A stretch of DNA of 64,000 bases, from contig CM055868.1 of assembly GCA_029582165.1 (NCBI GenBank), positions 8,197,501 to 8,261,500 on the forward strand. Direction: 5' to 3'. The notes under the pieces are model-generated. The model was given only the letters and a program-made list of their open reading frames with translations, was not told the DNA's origin and searched no databases. Both the position numbers and the translations under genes were made by a program. Source of the DNA: Portulaca oleracea. Its lineage: Eukaryota > Streptophyta > Magnoliopsida > Caryophyllales > Portulacaceae. Positions 23,157 to 36,164 of this stretch are shown one piece after another. Numbering within the stretch: the first letter of the stretch is position 1; each line of letters begins with the position of its first letter.

Positions 23157-23618
23157 CTTCTAGATCCTAAGATCATGTCTATTCTAGTGAGTCTCTACAC
23201 CAGGGAGCACTTTCTAACTCAACTATAGTGTTTGCCAGCCTAAATTTGTGAGCTAGCTGAACCCCCCTAACATTGCAATAGCCTTCGCCACCATCGGACA
23301 CCATTTCGCCTTCACTTGCTTGACTAACACCGCAAGGACCTCCTCATTATTATCTCAGATTATGGCACCGAGGTTTGTTTAGCCATTTCCACCTAGGTGG
23401 GAATCGGTGTTTATCTTGTATGTGGCCAAGGGAGGTGCCCTCCAAGTGACTATAGTCTCCGCTTTTTGTTCTATCCCAATTTTTTAGCAGTGAAGGATGT
23501 CATTAGTTGCTCTATGTACCATTTGCCTCGCCTTCTGCTTCAGCACTAGATGGTTTGTCCCGTGCTCTTCAAGGATTTCCCCGTTCCTATTGAATAATGT
23601 CATCCATCCGCAGGGTCA
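23157..23618 (-). pseudogene. LINE ORF2, RNase H first part
   Basis: WRAPPLATYKINTDSHLGG (about 23435-23379) is the W.PP.G..K.N.D start of the LINE RNase H domain. The domain is interrupted by the gypsy element at its GATGT target and resumes at 13965-13800. Confidence 0.7.
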
Positions 23619-24114
23619 TTAGCTTCGCAAACTTGGCCACTTCGAGCTATCTGTGCCAAACTGCCACACCATAATGATATCCCCTTTCATCCCCATGCTT
23701 TTATGGTCCAATAAGCAGGCATTTGTAAGGTCATCCAAGATTGCCCTGTTTTTCGAGTAATGAAAGATGACGTGCCATTGATCCTCCATCTCCCGATTGC
23801 ACCTCTTACAAACTTCCTCCTCGACTAAATGTCTATGCTTTTGTAGGTCTCTTATAGGAAGTATCCCATGACTCCATTGCCACCAAAAGGTTTTCACTTT
23901 AGGCATGACCCTTTGTTTTCCATAAGATTGGCTAGTGCTCATCTAGGTCATCTGGATCCTGCGAGAGACCAAGCATATAACAAGTTTTTACTGTGAAAAG
24001 ACCCCTGTCGAAGTAGCACCATATCAGTTTATCCTTGGCCATGCTTAGACTGATGAGGATTTCCAGAATGAGATTTAGGTCCCTTTGGCTGAAAACCCGA
24101 CTTATTAGCTCCAA
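23619..24114 (-). pseudogene. LINE ORF2, zf-RVT region
   Basis: Contains PKVKTFWWQWSHGILP, then CKRCNREMEDQWHVIFHY, the C..C..H..H zinc-binding region that follows plant non-LTR reverse transcriptases. Confidence 0.8.
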
Positions 24115-24117
24115 GTT

Positions 24118-24908
24118 CTAGGCTCTTGCATCTGCATCTATCAAATCTGTAACCTTTGATAGATTTTCCCCTTCCCTTCGCTCTGAAGTAACCCCTTTCC
24201 CCTCTCCGTCAATTAGCCATGGGTCTCCCCAAATTTTGATGTTTTGACCATCCCCCACCCTCCAACACAAACCTTCTTTTAACAATGCCTTCACTCCCCA
24301 AATACTTCTCCATGCATAACTCGAGTTGTGCCCGAACGCCGCATCTAAGAAATTTTTCTTCTTGTAGTATTTTTCTCTCGACACTTGGCTGGCCAAAGAG
24401 CCCTCGTCGTTCAGCAGCCGCCAACCCTGTCTAGCTGATAATGCATCGTTAAAGATATCAAGCCTACGAAAACCCAAACACCTGCCCATTTTGGATTACA
24501 CAGCTTCTTTCATGCTTTCCAATAAACACACTTCTGTCTCTCGTTGAACCCCGCCAAAAGGCACCGCACAAACTATAGAGTTCGTCAACTAGCATGGCTT
24601 GGAATTTAAAGAGGCTCATACTGTACATAGGTATTGCTTGAACCACTAATTTCAACTTCTTCCACATTCTTTCCTTTATATAGCCGAAAAGTGATTTCTT
24701 GTTTCTCCCTTTCAATGTCGGTGCACCCAAATATTTGTGGAGTTTCTCCACTATGTTCATGCCTAAGATGGACGCTAGCTCCTTTCTCTTCCCTGTCTCG
24801 ACTCCTTTAATATAGGAGACCTCCAACTTCTCATAATTAACCTTTTTACTTGATGCCTTTTCATATGTGGAATATCCACTAATTTAGAGCATTCTTGTCT
24901 AGTGGTTC
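24118..24908 (-). pseudogene. LINE ORF2, RT thumb/connection region
   Basis: Continues beyond the MITE: SYIKGVETGKRKELASILG, KYLGAPTLKGRNKKSLFGYI, then LDIFNDALSARQGWRLL and WRVGDGQNIKIWGDPWL, conserved in plant LINE ORF2. One frameshift near 24470. Confidence 0.8.
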
Positions 24909-25482
24909 TAGGGATGGCAGTGGGTCCTAGAGACCCGGTCTGGGCCCTGTCGAACTCTTCCCATTAAGACAGAAAAAATAAAAATAGCGAGTCGGGGTCC
25001 GGGTCCCATCAGGGACCCACGGACCCGACCCGTGCAGCCATTAAAATATAAACATATATAATTTTTTCCTTTGAAAAAATAAAAACCCAAGTACTACACT
25101 AATACTCATTTACTGGTTGGCGCTTACTGGGACTCCTGGGAGTATTGAACATGTTGAAGTGTTGGCTTCTATTTTCTAAAACCCTAATATACTATTTTTT
25201 TTTCCTTTGAACTTTTTTTTATTATGTTAAAAATAAATGTATTTAAACATAATAGTTATTATTATACATGTATACTAGTATAAAAGTAACCCAACAAATT
25301 GATAAATTTTAGAAAAACATGCATAATAAAGTTAGACCCATTAAGAACTCGCTAAGGACCCATGGACCCGCTGAGTATGGGTCTGGGTCTTAATTTTGGG
25401 ACCCATCGGGTCTCGGGGCGGGTCCGGGTCCAAAAAAATATGGCGAATCACCCGCCCCAAACCCTACCCATTTCCATCCCTA
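24909..25482. mobile_element. hAT-like MITE inside LINE reverse transcriptase
   Basis: 574 bp, ends TAGGGATGGCAGTGGGTCC and (other strand) TAGGGATGGAAATGGGTAGG, with 8-bp duplication AGTGGTTC/AGTGGCTC (24901-24908 and 25483-25490). GGGTCCGGGTCC-type repeats lie near both ends around an AT-rich core. Confidence 0.85.
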
Positions 25483-26376
25483 AGTGGCTCGTGTGAAGAT
25501 TAAACTATAATCGGCAAAAAAAAAAAAAGTGGGAAATAGGCGGTCCACCCCGGCTAGCCTTCAGGCCGTGAACTAAGCCTTTTGTTTGAGCCTCGGATAT
25601 CAACCCCAATAATGCCTCTGCCAGCAAGATAAATAGATACACTGAGAGTGGATCACCCTGTCGCAAGCCCCTGCTAGGCTTGATAAGCCCATAAATATCT
25701 CCATTAGTTTTGAAAGAATAAAATATGCTGGACACACACCTCATCATAGTCTGTACCCATGCGAGATCAAATCTCATCTTAATGAGTCCACTCAGTCGTA
25801 AGCTTTACTCATGTCGAGTTTCACTACCATACTACCCCTTCTCGAGTTAGACCTTCTCTTCAGGGTGTAAAACAATTTGTGTGACACTAGCATATTATCT
25901 TTGATAAGTCTTCTAGGGACAAAACCACTTTGGTTGATTGACACCAGTCGCGCCACCCACGGCTTTAGTCTGTTGACTACAACGTTGGATGCCATCTTGT
26001 TGATTGGGTTGCACAAACTTATGGATCTGTAACCAAGCATTGTAGACGATGCTTTCTCCTTAGGAATAAGCACTATGACTATGCCATTAAGCTCCTCCAA
26101 GTCCTCTCTTTCGCTCAACATACCTTTCACTAAAGAGACCACATCTCCCCCCACCACTGACCAAAACCATTGAAAAAATAGTGCATGGTACCCATCTACA
26201 CCTAGTGCTTTGTGGGGGTCTGTTTGGAATAACGCTGCCCAAATCTCCTTAGAAAATGGCATTAGAAAGGAGCTATTTATCATATCCGTGATTTTAGTCT
26301 CTATCCCCATCAGCGCTTCATCCATCTCCCGCGGTCCTATTGAAGTAAAGAGGTTGGAGTAGTATCCCAATACCAT
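25483..26376 (-). pseudogene. LINE ORF2 reverse transcriptase, N-terminal two thirds
   Basis: Clear RT blocks: FQTDPHKALGVDGYHALFFQ, VLIPKEKASSTMLGYRSISL, VNRLKPWVARLVSINQSGFV, KLDMSKAYD, then PSRGLRQGDPLSVYLFILLA. A shift at a T13/A13 homopolymer (about 25517-25529) precedes the active site, which reads F-A-D-Y, so the second catalytic Asp is lost. A MITE (24909-25482) then cuts the domain. Confidence 0.85.
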
Positions 26377-26599
26377 TTCTACAATATCCTCCTGTTTATA
26401 GATCCACTCTCCTTCTTCATTCTAGACCTGGGTAATGGCATTTCTCCGATGTCTCTAAGAGGCTTTGTGATGAAAATAGGATGTGTTTCTATCTCCTTGT
26501 GCGAGCTCCTTCGCTCGGGACTGCATTAACTAGTGTTGCTTGTTGTTGCTTCAATACCTTTGAGAGTTGCTCCTCCAATTCCTTCGCATGATCTAAATT

Positions 26600-27514
26600 T
26601 TGTTGACTGGGAATTTGTTGTTGTAGGCTATAAAGAGTTGCCTCACAATGTCTTATTTTTGCCTCTAGCTCATGAAATTTAGGCCCAACCTATTCTTGTA
26701 GAAGTACAACCCATCTCTCCAATTTTTCAATTGGCCCATCTGCATGAGAATCCTTGGCTCGCTTGATCATTTCTTCGCCCTCAAGATCATCAACCCAATA
26801 TTTCTCAAAACGACAATGCTAGTGCTTCCTGCGTTGGATTGGGCTTTCAAGGTGTGTGTCCAATAAAATTGGCCTTTGATCAGACTTGTAGATAGGCAAA
26901 TTGAGTACTCTTGGTTCCGAGAAGTTATCTATCCATGCCCCATTTTCCACGTACCTAACTATCAAGCCTTTCTCTCATACACTTTCTCTCCTATTTTCCT
27001 CATTGCTATGTGTACTCCAATCCTGTGAACCTTAAGTCTCTCATGAGAGTATCCATAAGGGCATGTCTAAATTCACCTATCCTTCTTTGTTCCCTCACTA
27101 CCCTACCCATTTCTCTTCCCATGAGAGGATCTCATTAAAGTCACCCCCCATCACCATAGGAACTGTTGGGTCATCTTCCTTTTCCCTAATGAGCTCCGAA
27201 GTTCCCATAAATTTCATAACCATCTTGTCCTCCTACAACACATCCCTCTGAATGAAGTGACCAACTCACACTTCTAGATGAAAGTCAACATCATCCTTTC
27301 AATAGATTACCAAGCCTCCCGACCTCCCTCGACTATCTACTGCAATCAGATTCCTGAACCCAAATCACCTACTGAAGTTCTCCATCCGATATGAAACTAT
27401 CATTGTCTTAGATAGAAAAACAATGTCATGGCTATGTTTTGCGTTCCAAAAGTCGTTCGCTTGAACTATTAAGGGGCAACCACTCCCCCTATAGTTCCAA
27501 CATAGGATCTTCAT
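26600..27514 (-). pseudogene. LINE ORF2 endonuclease domain
   Basis: ORF2 begins MKILCWNYRGSG at 27514, the usual start of plant L1 apurinic-type endonucleases, which nick the target site. SRGRSGGLVIY and MGGDFNEIL (the catalytic D..N motif) follow. Stops and shifts break the frame. Confidence 0.8.
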
Positions 27515-27854
27515 TGGCGTAGGTGGGACTAGTCTTCTCCAATCTCCACCTCCAAGACATTAGTTGAGTGTTCATCCTCTACTAAACGGACTTTACTCTC
27601 TCCCATCCTTTGTTTCCTCAAATCCTCACTCCTCTTAGTTTGTCCCGATACCTCATGCATCTCTAAATCCCTCCCCCTATCATATTTTTCCCTTCAACTT
27701 TCATCCCACTATCCTCCCTGCTTGCTCACCCTACTGCTCATGGTCTCTCCTTGCAACTCCAACAATTTCCTTATTTCCTCCTTCCAGTCCTCATCGAGCA
27801 ACCTCCTCTTGTGCTTAATGTGAGAACTCTCGACATCGGTCCATAGGGTAACTT

Positions 27855-28543
27855 CTATTTTAGGACGCGAGGGTCATACTCCTTACAGGCTTTAAAGACA
27901 TGCCCTATCAGGCGGCAAGCATAACAGTAATTCGAAATTTTCACATATTTCAAGGTTATCCACTTTGTTATCCCATCCATTTTCAATCTGACCCCTCTAT
28001 GGATTGGTTTGGAGATAGGTATTTCCACCTTAATCTTCAAGTATTGAGTGTGATAATATATCCTCTTCGTCTGCTTCCACAAATTTCCCCACCAAATTCC
28101 TCAAGAATTCCGCAAAGGCGTGCATTTTCCTTTTCTTGGGTAAGTCACATGCCTTTAGCCAAAACTGTGTCGCATTAAACATCACCTCTGACGGCTGTTC
28201 ATTCCCTTCCAATTGCTTGAGCAAAAGCATGACATTGTCGAAAGTCCACGATCCCTCACTTAGAGCATACTCTTTGTCCTCTAGATTGAAATACTGGAAA
28301 GAGGAGGTTTTTCCCCAACTTTTTCATTATTATCCCTTGGGCAAGCCTCCTGATATTTCCCATCATGGTCGTCAAGGCATCGACATTGAAGTTGTTCTTA
28401 TGGTGTGCAATTTGCCCACCAAACATAAAGCGACATGATTGTCTATTTTCGCCTCGTCAAGGTCATCAAATTCAATAACCTCTTCTTCTTCCGCCGTCGA
28501 TCAAATTAAGGGCTTTAAGAGACTCCTCCAGTGGCGATGCCAT
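27855..28543 (-). pseudogene. LINE ORF1 (gag-like, DUF4283 plus CCHC knuckle)
   Basis: Begins MASPLEESLKALNLI at 28543. The C-terminal part reads PISKPIHRGVRLKMDGI then YCYACRLIGHVFKACKEYD, a CX2CX4HX4C zinc knuckle as in plant LINE gag proteins, which bind the element RNA. Several frame changes lie between 28450 and 28100. Confidence 0.8.
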
Positions 28544-28797
28544 GTGAACCAGCAAACCCTACCTTGCTTTGCACATTTGATAAATAGATAATAGGGCGTC
28601 GCGTCTCACACCTAGATTGCTATCCTCCCTCATCCCAACTCTAAACACCCAATCCTACTCAAACAGACAGACAAAGCTCCACGCTATTGAAACGTTAGGA
28701 TTCTTGGCGGCGAAATTAGGCTTTCGCCTCAAGGGTCTTACGCCAGAGGGGAGAAGATTGGTTAAATTAAGGTAAAAGGAGACAATGAAACTAATAT

Positions 28798-29954
28798 ATA
28801 GTTACATTGATAAGTTAAATTAACTTGATCACCGTAGACTCATAAAAATATATAAAACTTGTTTTAAAATTATTAAAAAAAAAGTAGCTTTATCATTACG
28901 GGTTTTCTATATTCACTTGTTCAAAGTCTTAAAACCAAAATGTATTAACTACTTTAGTAAATCTGAATTTAAATTTGAGACCATAATTAATACTTCTTTT
29001 GTTCCACATTATTCTTCAATCTTTGCAAACTTTGATTATTTCTTAACTTAGTTATACCTCAAGGTTTACATCCAAATCCATATACATGGTATATTCTATG
29101 AAAGAAGTTGCATTGTAGATTGAACGGTCTATTTTATTTTTTCTAATTATTCTTATATTATGTGGTCGATCTGCTATTCCTTGTTCTTTCTTTCTTACTA
29201 TCCTCGTTGAGGACAATATGGATAGAACTCTTGAAAGAAGGTTATCTAACATTGTATTGCTTACCATTTTTAAAAAAAAATAGAACATCAAGTTATATCA
29301 TTAAATTTATTATGGAAAATGCTTTCATATGGATACGATTATAAAAGTTTTCTTCAATACATAATGTTAAAAATTTAAATTTAAAATAGTAAATTGTACA
29401 CTCTATAAAAAATAAAAATAGCAATTGTTTCAGAACAAAGTAATCCCTTTCAAGAATTTCTAACTGTCCAGTTGTTATTAGTCAAACATTAGTACCCAGA
29501 AGCTTTAATAAATTAAATTTACCAGAAAAATTGGCATGAACTAATATTATACCAATTAATTAATATTAGGTTGCAACCATTATGTGGGCCTACTCTATTA
29601 GTAATTAATTAAGGTCAATTTTTAGGGCTAAATTGTCTAATCCCTTTTCCCTTTCCTAAGCTTCTCAGCTTTGTGGGCCCAGCCCTACATATAAAGTGTA
29701 ATTTTGGTTAACGAACTTTTTGATTGAGGCGTCAATAATGGGAGACAAAAAATTTCATATAATTCTCTCAAAAAAAACTAAAATCATATCCTTGGAAAAA
29801 AGTTTCTAAATTTGATTATGAAATAATGAGCTCGTGGAAAGTTTTTTGTCATTGCTTAAGCATAACCAAATAGCCAAAAATAAAAATGTCATCTATAAAA
29901 AAAATTGATCAAGTTTTTGACAAAAGCTCAACGAAACGCTCCTTAATACAAATT
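28798..29954. other. intergenic, nothing recognised
   Basis: AT-rich sequence without coding signal. Confidence 0.6.
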
Positions 29955-30152
29955 TGGTAAACTTATGTTTTCGGGTTGTCTGTACGGTGGCCAAAGCTTC
30001 ATCCCGGCTAATCCGGATTTGACCCGAATCACGCCCCTGGCTATGAAGGATGAGTCTCACGTCGAGGATAGTTGCATATGCTACGTTTCAAACTCGACAT
30101 CTAACTTAAGTGAATCAAAACTCCTTACCACTTGGGCCAACCCCCATTGGTG
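29955..30152 (-). mobile_element. tRNA-derived SINE
   Basis: On the minus strand an A box TGGCCCAAGTGG (30139-30128) and a B box-like GAGTTTGAAAC (30095-30085) lie 44 bp apart, followed by a GC-richer body (GGATTAGCCGGGATGAAGC) typical of plant SINE tails. No cloverleaf. Ends and target duplication are not clear. Confidence 0.6.
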
Positions 30153-30738
30153 ACTATGTAACTCTGTTGACTACATGAAAGTAAGGTTTTACTCAATCTT
30201 ATAAGACTATAACAAAGTCATTTTAGTAAATAAAATGTTTTAAGATAATATCTCTTAATTTATTATTTTATGTTAATTTTAGATGAACAAAATTTAATAT
30301 TATTGATAATTAAATGAATGTATAATAAATTTGGAACTTAAAACAAAAGTTAATTGGATTTGGAATATGAAGTGAGGGGGTAGCTCTTCCGTCTTCACCT
30401 TCTCCCTCTTTTTCAAGTTAAAACCAGTTTTGGACAGTAAAAAGTAAAATTGTAAAAGATATCATCTTTGTTCAATTGGAGAAAATTAAAATTAGATAAA
30501 ATTAAAGATTAGTTAGTAAGAAAATCACTTAAATATATTTATTTGAAATTAATTTTTGATGTTTCATTCAAAAATGGTAGGATAAAAAAAATAGTAATTA
30601 ACATACTATTGATATTAAAAGTCACTGACAATATAAATTGAAAGATAATTGAAAATTTAGATAAAAAATAACAAGACCATCGAAGTATTATATCAAGTTT
30701 TCCAATTTAGGCACAAACCTCATGTCTATACTCTTTTA

Positions 30739-31037
30739 TCAGGGAGCGTTCGGTTGAAAGACTTTGTTAGGTTTGGTTACAAAATAAGGATGAGTATGGT
30801 AGGTCCCAATATTTTTTCATGTTAGATGGAAAAATGTCTTATGAGAGACGCAAGGAAAATTTGTTTCCCATAAGAAAAAAAACCTACTTTAATCAAGCTT
30901 CCCAATCAAATTTTTTTTATAAATTTCCCCATTATTTCAAATGTAAACCAATAGTGTAAAATATTCTTTCTCATGAATAATTTTCTCAAAAAATATTTCC
31001 CAAAAAACATTTTCATGGGAAAGAACTAAACACACCA
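30739..31037. mobile_element. Tourist-like MITE
   Basis: Ends TCAGGGAGCGTTCGGTTG and (other strand) TGGTGTGTTTAGTTC, TTA on both sides (30736-30738 and 31038-31040). The inside resembles the element at 8890-9262 in reverse. Confidence 0.5.
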
Positions 31038-31040
31038 TTA

Positions 31041-33291
31041 GTTAGACAAACTTTGATATCGCTAAATAACTTAGGAAAATACACGTCAACATGCATTAGA
31101 AAGCTAGTACTCGAGTGCTTCGTAACACTATGCACCTGTTATTTTGGATTGGAACTATTAACTTTTAACTCCTTCCAACTTTTACTAACTCTTTATAGAT
31201 CATTTGAATTTTTTTCCAACTTTGACCAGTTCTTTCCAACTCATTGCAACTACTATTAGCTTCTTCCGATGTGTACAATTAATTTATTGAATTATTATAT
31301 GATTTAATTAGTAATATTTCCTATATTTTTAAAATTTAATTATGTGATTATATATTTGATAAGAAATAAAATTTTGGATTGAAAATAATAAATTGTAAAA
31401 CTTAATTCATAATATCACTACCAGGTATTTTTAAGTAATTTGATAATATAACTTTCCCTTTTATCTTTTATTATGTGATAAGAAATATGAATATTGAAAT
31501 TAATTTCACAATATACAAAATTAAATAGTATATGAGAAAAATCAAAATCAAAATCATAATATTATAAATTATGATCAGATAATTTAAGTAACATGATTAA
31601 AGGATTTTTATGTGATAAACTAAAATACTCTTATACAATATTGAAGGCTTTTGGAATTTTGATTATGCCATTATAATTATCTAAAACGTTATTGCATTGT
31701 TATATTCTAGAATTCAAAAGATGTCATAAAAGATGTTATTTACGGCCGTAGGGATTAATGAAAAGTTTAACTATTATAATTCCTCTATATAAACAACAAT
31801 GGAATGAACATTAGAAGTTGTAAAGACTATATGGAAGATGTTGGATGATAAAATGTCTCAAATGGAATTAGAGCAACTTATTGATGTTATTATTAATAAA
31901 TATGCGCTACACAATTTTAGCATTCTTTATATCTGAACCTACTACCCAATGAAGGCAACCTACTACCCAATGAAGGCGTGAAGTTCATCTGATGAGTAAA
32001 CTAAACATGTAATAAAACATATTAGAGATGAAAGGTATATGATATAAGCCAATCTCATCTAGGATGATAATTACAAAAACTTTCGTTATTTTGACCATAT
32101 TAGTTTATTACTATTTTTTCTTGGTTACTTACATATATCTGAACTTTTATAATTTTAATTTCACGTTTAATTTTAGTTTTGATTTTTATTTTTGTTTTCA
32201 TTTTAATTTTACTTATATTTTTATTTTTATTTTTATTTTTACCTTTTATCTAGTTTTATTTTTAATTTTAAGTTAGAAGCAAATTAAAATACTTGAAAAA
32301 AATATTCTTTTTATATATCTATTGAATAAATAACATATCTATTAAAAAAATTTAAAATGTTTTCAATAATTTTGATTACTTCCAACTCTTTCCAACTTTT
32401 TGCAACTCTTTCGACCAACTTTCACAAAAATTTTCAAACTTCTTATGATTTTGACCAACTCTTTCCAAATTCTTCCTACTTTCAACTCTATTTATCCAAC
32501 CTAAAACAACATACCGTAAGTGTATAAGAATGAGCACACATTTAATTTCATCATGATTTAAATAACCTTTATAGTGATAGGATTTGGTATCTGTTGAGCC
32601 TAATTCAATGATTACATTTTTTCCTTGCCTATAAATCCGTTAGATTTACGCCCTAAATAAGGTGTATTAATTAAGTGGCTAATTTGCCACTTTAGATAGG
32701 GAAAGTTCCTCAAAGACTTGCTGATAAGTGATAAATTGCCCTTAAAATGAGAGCCAACAGTTACCTAATGTGCTCATCTTTGTGTCTGTTTGTCTTTGAA
32801 AGGAACTATTTTTTGTTCTTAAAAATAATTTTGAAAAATTATTTTTGAAAAAGTCTTCGAGTGTTTGGCTTAGTTTGTTTATAAATGAAATTAAATACTT
32901 TAATTTTACTAAATTTTAGTTGTTTGGCCCTAATTTTTCGCACTATCCTAAATTTTATTTACATTAGCTTTTTTGTTACTTTTTGTTACTTTTCTTGTTT
33001 GCATTACAATTATGATCCGACGATCATGATCCGGATTTACGATCCAACAATTTTATGATCCAACAAACCTTCATAGATCTAACATTTATTATAAATTTAA
33101 AGTAGTTAGAATCTTTTGATCCTGATTTAGTATAAATATTATGTGTTACATTCGCAATACGGTTCTATGATCATACGATTCAATCCACGATCCTATGTGA
33201 ATATGATAATGTTTGCGTATATTATTAGGTATATACATTTGTCATAACAATATAAATTTTGTGGCAACGTTATCCACTGAAATACAATTTA
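31041..33291. other. AT-rich intergenic sequence
   Basis: No recognisable gene. A 19-bp tandem duplication (CCTACTACCCAATGAAGGC twice) lies at about 31938-31977. The stretch 32150-32280 is a simple T/A-rich run of TTTTATTTTT type. Confidence 0.6.
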
Positions 33292-33532
33292 GGCCCTGTT
33301 CGATCTTAATTTAGAGTGGTAAGTGAGGTTTATCCTATCATTTTCTTACCTTACCCGAATCCCTAAAAAACATTCAAACCCTTGTCATTTTATTTTCCCC
33401 AAAAGATTCAAAATTTAATAATAAAATTTACTACACGACTAACTAACCTACCACAAATTATTTCCATATTTTTCCTTTTCTTACCGACCTTCCTTTACCT
33501 AACTTAATCCTATTACTCTAAAGAATAGAGCT
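33292..33532. mobile_element. Tourist-like MITE
   Basis: Ends GGCCCTGTTCGATC and (other strand) AGCTCTATTC, followed on both sides by TTTAGAGT-type subterminal sequence; TTA at 33289-33291 and 33533-33535. Confidence 0.5.
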
Positions 33533-33616
33533 TTAATGTATTGCTTCATTTTTTAGTGGATATTTGTTCAAATTTTAATTATTATAGAAATTTTTTTTCT
33601 ATTTGCTAATTTATTA

Positions 33617-33881
33617 CTCCCTCGACCCCTTTTTGAATGTTAAATAAACTAACTTTACAAAACCAATGCGTATTGGAAATAGGGTGAAAAGATTATGTAT
33701 AGACAAGTGTACCCCTCATTAAGGGAAAATATGAATAAAAGAGAATTTAAAAGGTAAAATAAAAATTTGATTCATTAATTAAGGGTAATATCGGTATTTT
33801 AATTATTGGAAATGTAAATTTGACAAATAAAAAGAGACAATGTAGTTAAGAAAATTGATACTCATTAAGAGATGGAGGTAG
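33617..33881. mobile_element. Stowaway-like MITE
   Basis: CTCCCTCGACCCC and (other strand) CTACCTCCATCTC ends, flanked by TA, 265 bp. Confidence 0.6.
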
Positions 33882-35110
33882 TATAATTTTACAATCTTCA
33901 ATATGATTTTATAATTTCGATGGTAGCTACCATCATCGATTGTAAATAGGATCCCAATTCTAACAACCTTGTTGAAACCACTTATGCGCCAATATTTAAC
34001 CAACCATCACTATAATAATTATACAATTGAAAATATTTTAAAATGCCAAAACAAAACTAAAATACCCAATGTCTTATAAAGATAATTTTTTTCTTTGTTT
34101 TGAGAATCGCCTATAAAGATAAATATTATTTTTCCATAAAAAAAATATTATTAACATATCTTGGAAATGATGATATTGTCCCACACAATGACAAATTTAG
34201 AAAAACATATCTTAATATAAAATGAAAACTTACCTCAATTTTAAGATTGAGCACTCTTTGATTATTAAGAAATAGAAGCAAAGAAATACAGCTTCAGTTT
34301 TTGAAGATAATTTTTAAAAAACTATTTTTGACTTTTAAAAAATATAATATTTGGCCTAATTTTATGTTTCGTGATGACTTGATCTCTCCAAAAATAATCT
34401 AAAAGGCAGGGCAAAAACATGCTTCATAAAAAATTTTAAAAATTAGCGTCAAATATCTTCTAAGGTCATGATCACAAGCTTGTAGCTAGCCTGAACAATA
34501 TTCTTGGTGGAAATTGTTGGTGCTTTTAGAAGGCTCATTATGAATTTCATAATGGTGTACTCACTTTTCTTTGTGCTAGTAGACCCATTGGGTTCTCCTT
34601 AAAATAAAGGACTCAATAGATATATAGTAATGCAAAATGTTTCGAATTGGATGAACAAATTTTCAATATATATAATAATCATGTAGATTCGCCATGAAAT
34701 AAAAGTGAGAGAGTATATAACTTGTATTGTTTGCCATCAATTAACATCACCACTGCAATCAACTATTTACAAGGTATCCAAAGACATCCTTCTATTTACA
34801 AAAGCTACCCTTCCACCAATAGTCAGGCAATAGTAAAAGTTGGGTCCTTTTTACTTTGATTGATTTTACTGACCAAGTCTGTGTTGCATCAATAATCTAG
34901 TACGTATCAAAACGTTATCATGTCTGTAATGATGCGTAAATAATTTAGAGCTGAGTCCTTCCTAAACCAAATCAATGCTTGGGTTGGGATAGATGGGAGT
35001 CAATCTTATGCCCTATGACTCACTTTGCACATGTTTGACTTTTAAGATCTAATAATCACGTCAAGGTGGTAAAATAGTAAAACTTAATTAGAGTTATGAG
35101 TTGTATGTTA

Positions 35111-35369
35111 CTTCCTCCGTTCCATATTAATTGTCATAGTTTTGACTTTTACGATATCCAATATTACTTTTTGATTGATAATTTCTTGCCTAATATGTCA
35201 TTAACAATTGCAATATTATACTTGTATGATAATATTTTTCGTTACGAATCTAATGATGGTAATTTTATATAGCAATTATTCATTGAATATATTGAGAAAT
35301 TTATGGTCAAAATTTTTAGAGTTTGACGGCACAATTTTCAAAGACGACAATTAATATGGAACGAGGGAG
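35111..35369. mobile_element. Stowaway-like MITE
   Basis: 259 bp, ends CTTCCTCCGTTCCATATTAA and (other strand) CTCCCTCGTTCCATATTAA, TA on both sides. Same family as 50334-50590. Confidence 0.8.
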
Positions 35370-35458
35370 TAATTAATTTACTCGAATCTCGATCCATAAT
35401 TTTCAGTTTATTTCTATTTACCACACGTCCACACCTAATAATATCTTTTAATTAGCTT

Positions 35459-35575
35459 TATTCCAATGCGCGCGCGCGCACACACATATATACTACGTAT
35501 ATATATATAATATCTTTTAATTAGCTTTATTTCAATGCATGCGCGCGCGCACACACTGGACACACACATATATGC
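35459..35575. repeat. duplicated (CG)n(CA)n(TA)n alternating tract
   Basis: Two copies of about 60 bp, each beginning ATATCTTTTAATTAGCTTTA and carrying GCGCGCGCGCACACACA. Alternating purine-pyrimidine runs of this kind can form left-handed DNA. Confidence 0.8.
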
Positions 35576-36164
35576 AACATATGCTGAAAATGAGAAGTCT
35601 CTTACTATTAATCATCTTGAATTTAATTAAATGACTTTAAGAATTATATTTAAGAATATTAAATTATTATAAATGTATTTTTTCTTATTTTGAGGAATAT
35701 TAGCACTCATAAAGTATTAAAAATATTTTTTGTTTATATTTTTTCATAAATATAGATTTTTTTTTCATTTTTTATTATAATTTACATGGACTATGTTATC
35801 ATTTATATTTATAGACGTTATTAACAAATGTTATGCTCTTACTATTGATAACTATCTATATATACTAAGAAAATATATTCAAAACTAGCTAGTAGGGTAT
35901 CACACCATTATTGAGTCTTAGCTTCAACAATCTATTTAAGCTTTTAATTGGTTAAGATGGTTTAACATGATATCAAAGCTAGACTAAGTTATCTCATGTT
36001 CGAATTTTAACACCCTATATTTATTTGTGCAAGGTGGAGGGGGTGTCCGCAACGTCCACAAGTCTTTAACTATCAATTTGAGCAAAACATAAATTATAGG
36101 AAATTTCTTGATCCAAGACATGTCCCACAATTTATCCCTAATTTACTTTAGTTTGTTGTAACTA

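Larger units (their letters stand above)
13761..28783 (-). mobile_element. L1-type LINE, full length, split by two later insertions
   Basis: A 14-bp duplication AATGAAACTAATAT flanks it (13747-13760 and 28784-28797). It begins at 28783 and ends in a short poly-A (T8 at 13763-13770 on the plus strand). Order on the minus strand: gag-like ORF1, endonuclease, reverse transcriptase, zf-RVT, RNase H. Removing the gypsy element (13971-23151) and the hAT-like MITE (24909-25482) with their duplications leaves about 5.25 kb, a normal length. Many stops and shifts show it is dead. Confidence 0.88.
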
